A DNA stretch of 57,702 nt from NCBI RefSeq assembly GCF_000689395.1, contig NZ_HG966617.1, positions 229,719 through 287,420 of the forward strand, in the 5' to 3' direction. The position numbers were made by a program, and so were the translations under genes. The DNA is from Candidatus Phaeomarinobacter ectocarpi. GTDB lineage: Bacteria; Pseudomonadota; Alphaproteobacteria; CGMCC-115125. The notes beneath the pieces are model-generated. The model did no database searches, had not been told where the DNA came from, and was given only the letters and a program-made list of their open reading frames with translations. Below, in pieces: positions 52,234 to 57,702 of this stretch. Each line of letters begins with the position of its first letter. Within the stretch, counting starts at the first letter, position 1.

Positions 52234-55143
52234 CTAATGCGCTTCCGCCCAGCTTAACGCCGCATTGGCATCCACCACCAGTGGCACAGAGAGATTGACG
52301 GCTGGCGCTGCCGCACCTTCCATCACCTCACGCACAACCTTGATGGTTTTGTCCGCCTGCTTTTCAGGCACTTCGAAAATCAGTTCATCGTGCACCTGAA
52401 GCAGCATCTTGGCAGGCAGTTTGGCTTTCTCAAGAGCTTCCGGCATACGGATCATCGCCCTACGGATGATGTCAGCCGCTGACCCCTGGATCGGTGCATT
52501 GATGGCGGCCCGTTCTGTGAACGAGCGCTGCGCGCCATTCTTGGAGGCAATTTCCGGCAGATGCGTCTTGCGGCCGAACAACGTCGACACAAAACCATGC
52601 TCGCGCGCATAGGCCTTGGTTTCATCCATGTAGGCGCGAATACCCGGGAAGCGCTCAAAGTACTTGTCGATATACTCCGCCGCCTCGCCGCGGGGAATGG
52701 ACAGCTGGTTCGCCAGCCCGAACGCTGAAATGCCGTAGATGATGCCGAAGTTGATCGCCTTCGCCTTGCGGCGGATCATCGGGTCCATGCCTTCAATGGG
52801 CTCGTTGAACATTTCACTTGCCGTCATGGCGTGAATGTCCAGCCCGTCCGCAAAGGCCTGCCGCAGCGTATCAATGCCGGCCATATGTGCAAGCACCCGC
52901 AGTTCGATCTGGCTGTAGTCAGCCGAGATCAGCACGTTACCGTCGTCAGCCACGAAGGCGGTGCGGATCTTGCGGCCTTCTTCGGTGCGAATGGGAATGT
53001 TCTGGAGGTTCGGGTCAGACGATGACAGCCGCCCCGTCGTGGTGGAGGCCAGCGAGTAACTCGTATGCACTCGCCCTGTTTCTTCGTTGATGAAGTCAGG
53101 CAGCGCATCGGTGTAGGTGCTTTTGAGTTTGGACAGCTGCCGCCATTCCAGGACGCGGATCGGCAGGTCATGTCCCTGCGCCGCCAGCGTTTCGAGAACA
53201 TCCGCGCCGGTGCCCCAGGCGCCTGTCTTGGTCTTCTTGCCGCCTTCAATGCCCATCTTGTCGAACAGGATTTCACCCAGCTGCTTCGGGCTGCCGATGT
53301 TGAATTCTTCGCCTGCCAGCTCGTGGATTTCAGCTTCAAGGCCTGCAAGTTTCTGCGCAAAGTCACTGGACATGCGCTTGAGGATGGCCGGGTCCAGCTT
53401 GATGCCCGCCATTTCCATCTGCTGCAGCACGCCGACCATCGGCCGCTCCAGCGTCTCGTAAACGGTCATCATCCGCTCGCCCACAAGGCGCGGTTTCAGC
53501 ACGTGATAGAGCCTGAGCGTCACATCCGCGTCTTCGGCGGCATAGCGGGTCGCCTTGTCGAGGGACACCTTGTCGAAGGTGATCTGCGCCTTGCCCGTGC
53601 CCGCCACTTCCTTGAAGGGAATGGGTGTGTGCTCAAGGAACCGCTGCGACAGCGCATCCATGCCATGGCTGTGCAGACCGGTATCCAGCGCGTAGGAAAT
53701 CAGCATGGTGTCGTCGATCGGATAAACGTCAATGCCCGCGCGCTTGAGGATGACAAGGTCATACTTGGCGTTCTGCAGCACTTTCATTACGCCGCTGTCT
53801 TCCAGCAGTGGTTTCAGCCGCGCGATAGCGTCCTTCACTGGAATTTGCTCCGGAGCCGGATCATCCAGCGCCAGTGTGCCTTCGCTCGCCATGCCGTGGG
53901 TGAGGGGAATGTAGCAGGCACGCCCGGGCTTCGTGGCCAGCGAGATGCCCACAAGCGAGCCTGACATGGGATCCAGCGAGGTGGTTTCCGTATCAAGCCC
54001 GATCAACCCCGTCGCGTATGCCTCCGCAATCCACTCGTCCAGTGCCTCAATCGTTGTGACGCAGTCATACTCGGTCTCTTCGATGGGTGGGTTGTCCGCA
54101 TAGGCCGGGTCCATGGCGCCGGGCGTACCGCCGGCCTCGCCAGCCTCCACCGACGGAGCAGCCTTCGGTTTTGCCTCGGACTTATGATCACCCGCAGCTT
54201 CAATGGCATCCGCGTCTGCATCCAGCATTTCTGCCATGCGGCGCGTCAGGGTGTTGAACTCCATGTCCTTCAAAAAGCCGATGAGCTTTTTGGCGTCCGG
54301 CTCAACAACCGCCATATCATCCAGCGGCACATCCACCGGCACGTCCTGGTCCAGCAGCACAAGCCGGCGCGAGATGCGCGCCTGCTCTGCAAACTCGATG
54401 AGGTTCTCCCGGCGCTTCTTCTGTTTGATGCTTTCCGCATTGGCGAGCAGGTTTTCAAGGTCGCCAAACTCGTTGATGAGCAGCGCGGCCGTCTTGATAC
54501 CGATGCCTGGAACCCCCGGCACATTATCTGACGAGTCCCCCGCCAGCGCCTGCACTTCCACGACCTTGTCCGGCGTCACACCGAACTTTTCAACGACCCC
54601 ATCACTGTCGATGACCTTGTCCTTCATCGGGTCCAGCATCTCGATCTTGTCATCAACCAGCTGCATCAGGTCCTTGTCGGACGAGACGATGGTGACTTCG
54701 GCACCCAGCGTCGCTGCTTGCTTGGCATAGGTCGCAATCAGATCATCGGCCTCAAAGCCGGTCATCTCGATGGAGGGCAGACTGAAGGCACGAGTTGCAT
54801 CGCGCACCAGTGGAAACTGCGGCACCATGTCTTCGGGCGGCGCATCGCGGTTGGCTTTGTAGTCTGAATAGATTTCGTTGCGGAACGTGTCGCCCTTGGC
54901 GTCAAAGATCACCGCAAAATGCGTTGGCGCATCCCGGTCGCCGCGCTCCTTGGATGCCAGCACCAGCTTCTGCAGCATGTTGCAAAAGCCCGACACAGCC
55001 CCCACCGGCAGCCCGTCAGACTTGCGCGTCAGCGGCGGCAGCGCGTGATACGCCCGAAACAGATAGGCAGACCCATCCACCAGATAAAGATGGCTGTTCT
55101 TGGTGAGGGGCGTTCCGCCGCCCAATGTCTTCTTAGTTGCCAC
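52234..55143 (-). CDS. polA: DNA polymerase I
   Basis: A 969-aa repair and Okazaki-processing polymerase. All three activities seem intact: a 5'-3' exonuclease (about residues 15-300, with VDGSAYLFRAYHALP and GFEADDLIATYA), a 3'-5' exonuclease (LIGLDTETTSL near 380) and the polymerase (motif A DYSQIELRVLAHM, motif C QVHDELIFEV). The second GTG (55143) is chosen as start because GGAG lies 8 bp before it. A Glu/Gly/Ala-rich linker near residues 320-345 separates the nuclease domains. Confidence 0.96.
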   Translation of the reverse strand: MATKKTLGGGTPLTKNSHLYLVDGSAYLFRAYHALPPLTRKSDGLPVGAVSGFCNMLQKLVLASKERGDRDAPTHFAVIFDAKGDTFRNEIYSDYKANRDAPPEDMVPQFPLVRDATRAFSLPSIEMTGFEADDLIATYAKQAATLGAEVTIVSSDKDLMQLVDDKIEMLDPMKDKVIDSDGVVEKFGVTPDKVVEVQALAGDSSDNVPGVPGIGIKTAALLINEFGDLENLLANAESIKQKKRRENLIEFAEQARISRRLVLLDQDVPVDVPLDDMAVVEPDAKKLIGFLKDMEFNTLTRRMAEMLDADADAIEAAGDHKSEAKPKAAPSVEAGEAGGTPGAMDPAYADNPPIEETEYDCVTTIEALDEWIAEAYATGLIGLDTETTSLDPMSGSLVGISLATKPGRACYIPLTHGMASEGTLALDDPAPEQIPVKDAIARLKPLLEDSGVMKVLQNAKYDLVILKRAGIDVYPIDDTMLISYALDTGLHSHGMDALSQRFLEHTPIPFKEVAGTGKAQITFDKVSLDKATRYAAEDADVTLRLYHVLKPRLVGERMMTVYETLERPMVGVLQQMEMAGIKLDPAILKRMSSDFAQKLAGLEAEIHELAGEEFNIGSPKQLGEILFDKMGIEGGKKTKTGAWGTGADVLETLAAQGHDLPIRVLEWRQLSKLKSTYTDALPDFINEETGRVHTSYSLASTTTGRLSSSDPNLQNIPIRTEEGRKIRTAFVADDGNVLISADYSQIELRVLAHMAGIDTLRQAFADGLDIHAMTASEMFNEPIEGMDPMIRRKAKAINFGIIYGISAFGLANQLSIPRGEAAEYIDKYFERFPGIRAYMDETKAYAREHGFVSTLFGRKTHLPEIASKNGAQRSFTERAAINAPIQGSAADIIRRAMIRMPEALEKAKLPAKMLLQVHDELIFEVPEKQADKTIKVVREVMEGAAAPAVNLSVPLVVDANAALSWAEAH

Positions 55144-55229
55144 GCAACACACTCCAGAGGATAGTCAAAGTCAGATTGATGCCGGTGGCCAACCTATCAT
55201 GCGACCGACAATGAAAAAGGGAGAATTCA

Positions 55230-55646
55230 ATGTTCGCACAGGGGGGCTTTGTCGTAGTTGCCTTGAGCGCGCTTTCATTTGTAGTCCCGCTTTTGGTGGG
55301 CGTAGTTTTTCTGGTTGTCCTCTTTCGCCCGGGCCATCGCTGGAAACTCATCACTTACAGGCGCGCCGGTGTTCTTTTTCTCATCTGCGTTGCTTGCGAG
55401 GCCATGGTCGCCTTGATGTCCGCGTTTAGGAGTATTCGCTACTATTGGACGGACGCGCCACATGATCTGCATCTGGATAGTGTGACACTCTGGATGAATT
55501 GGGCAGCGGTACCATTCTCGCTTTTCTCGGCTACTTTCGCCTATGTGTCGCTGGCGTCATTGGTACTGCTATTTCTCAGAGACAAGGGTGTTGACGTGGT
55601 TGAAGCTTTGGGCACCAAGCGCAGAGGCCTTGACCCCTACAACTGA
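55230..55646 (+). CDS. small hypothetical membrane protein
   Basis: A 138-aa protein with three hydrophobic helices (about residues 8-32, 46-64 and 88-115) and a polar C-terminal tail. No family is recognised. AGGGAGAATTCA before the ATG is a good ribosome site. Codon use is slightly less GC-rich than in its neighbours. It is divergent from polA. Confidence 0.65.
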   Translation: MFAQGGFVVVALSALSFVVPLLVGVVFLVVLFRPGHRWKLITYRRAGVLFLICVACEAMVALMSAFRSIRYYWTDAPHDLHLDSVTLWMNWAAVPFSLFSATFAYVSLASLVLLFLRDKGVDVVEALGTKRRGLDPYN

Positions 55647-55743
55647 GACCCCACGTTTGACCCGGTACCCTGCACGGGTGTACCAACGCCACCCCGGAAA
55701 AGCGGACTCACAAAGAGCCTGCCACCGGCCGAGGAAGACGCCC

Positions 55744-56736
55744 ATGGATATGGAAACACCTGCTGCCCCCTCATCTGATATTGGGGGCGATGCCACCACA
55801 CGCACTCCCGCCATCCAGGCGCGCGGTTTGCGCAAGATCTACAAGGCATCCAACAATGAGCCTGCCAAAGAGGCGCTCAAGGGCATTGATCTGACCATTC
55901 CACGCGGCAGCATCTTCGGCCTGCTCGGCCCCAATGGCGCTGGCAAATCCACCTTCATCAACGTGCTTGCCGGTATGGTGGTGAAGACGGAAGGCGAGGT
56001 CGACGTCTGGGGATTTGATATCGACGAGAACCCGCGCCAGGCGCGCGCCTCCATCGGCGTCGTCCCGCAGGAACTCAATATTGATCCGTTCTTTACGCCC
56101 GGCGAAGTGCTGGAACTTCAGGCGGGCCTCTATGGTGTGCCGCGCGCTGAGCGCCGCACCGACGAAATTCTCGAAGCCATGGGCCTGGCCGACAAGAAGG
56201 ATGCCTATGCACGGACCCTGTCCGGCGGCATGCGTCGCCGCCTGCTCGTGGGCAAGGCCATGGTGCACTCGCCCCCCGTCATCGTGCTCGATGAGCCGAC
56301 CGCCGGTGTGGACATCGAACTGCGTCAGCAGCTGTGGGCCTATGTCAAAGGTCTCAATGAGCGCGGCGTCACAATCGTTCTGACCACGCACTATCTCGAA
56401 GAAGCCGAAAGCCTGTGCGACGAGATTGCCATCATCAACCACGGTGAAGTGGTGGCCTGCGAGCCAACCCCGCAGCTGGTCTCCCGGCTGGACCGCAAGA
56501 CACTGCTGGTGACACCCGAAGCCCCGTTGAATGACGTGCCCGGCAGCCTCAGCAAGTATGATGCAAGCATTCTGCCCGGCGGTGTGCTGGAAATCGGCTA
56601 TCGCCCCTCAAGCCAGAACGTGGCTGAGATCCTCGAGCATGTGAGCACGGCGGGCATCACCATCCGCGATCTGTCGATCGAGGAAGGTCATCTGGAAGAT
56701 GTATTCCTGGAAATCACCCGGTCGACAAACAGCTAG
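55744..56736 (+). CDS. ABC-2-type ABC transporter ATP-binding protein
   Basis: A 330-aa ATPase. Walker A is GPNGAGKST (about residues 62-70), signature LSGGMRRRLL near 160, and Walker B VIVLDEPTAGVD near 180. The extended C-terminal part is typical of ATPases that serve ABC-2 export permeases. GAGGA lies 8 bp before the start. No permease gene follows: the next gene is on the other strand and the upstream gene is a 3-helix protein of unknown family. Confidence 0.93.
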   Translation: MDMETPAAPSSDIGGDATTRTPAIQARGLRKIYKASNNEPAKEALKGIDLTIPRGSIFGLLGPNGAGKSTFINVLAGMVVKTEGEVDVWGFDIDENPRQARASIGVVPQELNIDPFFTPGEVLELQAGLYGVPRAERRTDEILEAMGLADKKDAYARTLSGGMRRRLLVGKAMVHSPPVIVLDEPTAGVDIELRQQLWAYVKGLNERGVTIVLTTHYLEEAESLCDEIAIINHGEVVACEPTPQLVSRLDRKTLLVTPEAPLNDVPGSLSKYDASILPGGVLEIGYRPSSQNVAEILEHVSTAGITIRDLSIEEGHLEDVFLEITRSTNS

Positions 56737-56754
56737 AGTCTCGAGCTCTAAAGC

Positions 56755-57363
56755 CTAGATGCCAATCTCGGGAAACGGCGGCTGGTCGTCGCCTGAATAC
56801 GCCACCAGCGCACACATGATGATGTCCACCTCTGCACCATTGGGTGACAGGGGCATGTGCACGGCTTCAAATGTCATATGTGCAAGGTCATGGGCTGGCG
56901 CTTCAAATGAGGCTTCCTTGGGCGGCGTCCACCAGTCCATGGCCCCAAGCGTGCGCATGGGCCGGCCATATTCAACAACTGCCGTAAACACAGCAGATGC
57001 CAGCCTGGCTGCCTGAGGCCCCAGCGCGTCGAGCAATGATTTGCCGGTCGGTTCGCAGCCAAACAGATCGACAATCGCCGTGCCCGCTAGCCGGAAGGCA
57101 AAGCCACCGTCCGGCAGCACATCAATCAAAAACACACGCGGCAGATGGTTCACGAAATCCCGTGGGTGAACGTCCTCGCGCGCTGGAATGGGTTTGGACA
57201 CGCGCTTGCCGCGCCAATAGTCGTGCAACGCCACAAGGCGGGGGTCTTTCAGCGCGCAGACAGGATCCGCATAGGCCTCAAAAGGCGCCAGCTTGAGCAA
57301 GGGCGAGCGCCGTGCCGCCTTGCGCGCCGCTTCATTGGCAGCTGTCTGTGCTGGTGTCGCCAT
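56755..57363 (-). CDS. PAS-domain (PAS_5/MopJ-like) protein
   Basis: A 202-aa protein with one PAS-like domain over most of its length (LLKLAPFEAYADPVCALKDP start, then HLPRVFLIDVLPDGGFAFRL). It resembles the alphaproteobacterial single-domain PAS_5 family; a Caulobacter member, MopJ, modulates cell-cycle signalling. No output domain is fused. The MATPAQ start is preceded by GAGGCG at a good distance; the frame is open upstream. Confidence 0.75.
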   Translation of the reverse strand: MATPAQTAANEAARKAARRSPLLKLAPFEAYADPVCALKDPRLVALHDYWRGKRVSKPIPAREDVHPRDFVNHLPRVFLIDVLPDGGFAFRLAGTAIVDLFGCEPTGKSLLDALGPQAARLASAVFTAVVEYGRPMRTLGAMDWWTPPKEASFEAPAHDLAHMTFEAVHMPLSPNGAEVDIIMCALVAYSGDDQPPFPEIGI

Positions 57364-57665
57364 CGTCGTCACGCCTCGTTGCCGGTCCAGGGCGGTCTCA
57401 TGTGTCCCGTCGGAACAAAAAAGTCCCAAAAAGGCACAAAACACGCCTGTTCAAAGGCCGAAACGAATCGTCCGGCCTCCTTCCCCGCAACCCATGCGAC
57501 TATCGCGCCACCTCGCCCCCAAGCCAAGCGCCATCAGGTTTTTGTCCAAAATCAGCGAAATTCAGGCCCGCAGCGCAATCTGCATGATTGCCGCCGCCCC
57601 CCAACCGCGCTAGTTTCCGCGCTCCCGTGACAGGGTCACACCACGTGGCCCATATCGCTGGACCA

Positions 57666-57702
57666 GCACCCGTAGCTCAGCTGGATAAAGCGCTGCCCTC
57701 CG
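57666..57702 (+). tRNA. tRNA-Arg (anticodon CCG), 5' half only
   Basis: The 5' acceptor strand GCACCCG, U8-A9, D stem and D loop (GCTCAGCTGG), and the anticodon stem CTGCC are present. The loop continues CTCCG and the window ends on the third anticodon base, giving CCG (Arg, codon CGG). The D stem's last pair (C-A) is non-canonical, as is common. Confidence 0.75.

Noticed and set aside
1-57702. CRISPR array, prophage or insertion sequence
   Set aside because: No regularly spaced identical repeats, no integrase or transposase gene, and a largely conserved housekeeping gene order. The interspersed palindromes are REP-like, not CRISPR repeats.

Overview
This window is a stretch of core chromosome from a GC-rich alphaproteobacterium. 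Housekeeping gene order supports this: a tRNA-Ala end and a TIGR02300/FYDLN protein, then aroA-cmk-rpsA-ihfB, pyrF-trpF-trpB-trpA-accD-folC, trxA-addA-addB, murU-amgK-tsaE, divL, ahcY, HPr-EIIA-hprK-chvG-chvI facing pckA, and map-polA. A divL-type pseudokinase and a ChvG/ChvI pair exclude most other classes. A wax-ester synthase, a Baeyer-Villiger-type oxygenase and a class I ferredoxin system point to a lipid- or ketone-using marine or environmental member, perhaps near Parvibaculum. That placement is inference. I see no phage, transposase or CRISPR array.

Layout. 1-7022: translation and shikimate/nucleotide genes, then lapA-like and ornithine-cyclodeaminase-like genes. 7023-12262: an accessory block with a TauD-type dioxygenase, a MAPEG protein, a fused alpha/beta-hydrolase plus flavin monooxygenase, and a TspO-like membrane protein. 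12333-18206: pyrimidine, tryptophan, fatty-acid and folate genes on one strand. 18410-30156: a minus-strand series with a WS/DGAT acyltransferase that has a histone-H1-like tail, thioredoxin, the AddAB recombination nuclease, peptidoglycan recycling (AmgK, MurU) and TsaE. 30412-33431: a ferredoxin reductase and ferredoxin, then an ArsR/SRPBCC pair. 33432-34429: a 1 kb repeat-rich gap. 34430-38567: divL and ahcY. 38876-45045: a diguanylate cyclase, the PTS/HprK regulatory branch and ChvGI. 45661-57702: pckA, a gamma-glutamyltransferase, a WYL regulator facing a GST gene, map, polA, an ABC ATPase, a PAS protein and the first half of tRNA-Arg(CCG).

The most distinctive features are: (1) the hydrolase-monooxygenase fusion, whose Baeyer-Villiger fingerprint has Ile in place of His; (2) the wax-ester synthase with a Lys/Ala-rich nucleic-acid-binding-like tail; (3) the DivL homologue with Tyr at the phospho-acceptor position; (4) a tandem-duplicated periplasmic sensor module in the diguanylate cyclase; and (5) a family of about 90-bp interspersed palindromic elements, five copies, each lying 3' of a gene. 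One copy of the element is split by a second repeat, and two nested pairs of direct repeats bracket the ArsR/SRPBCC cassette.
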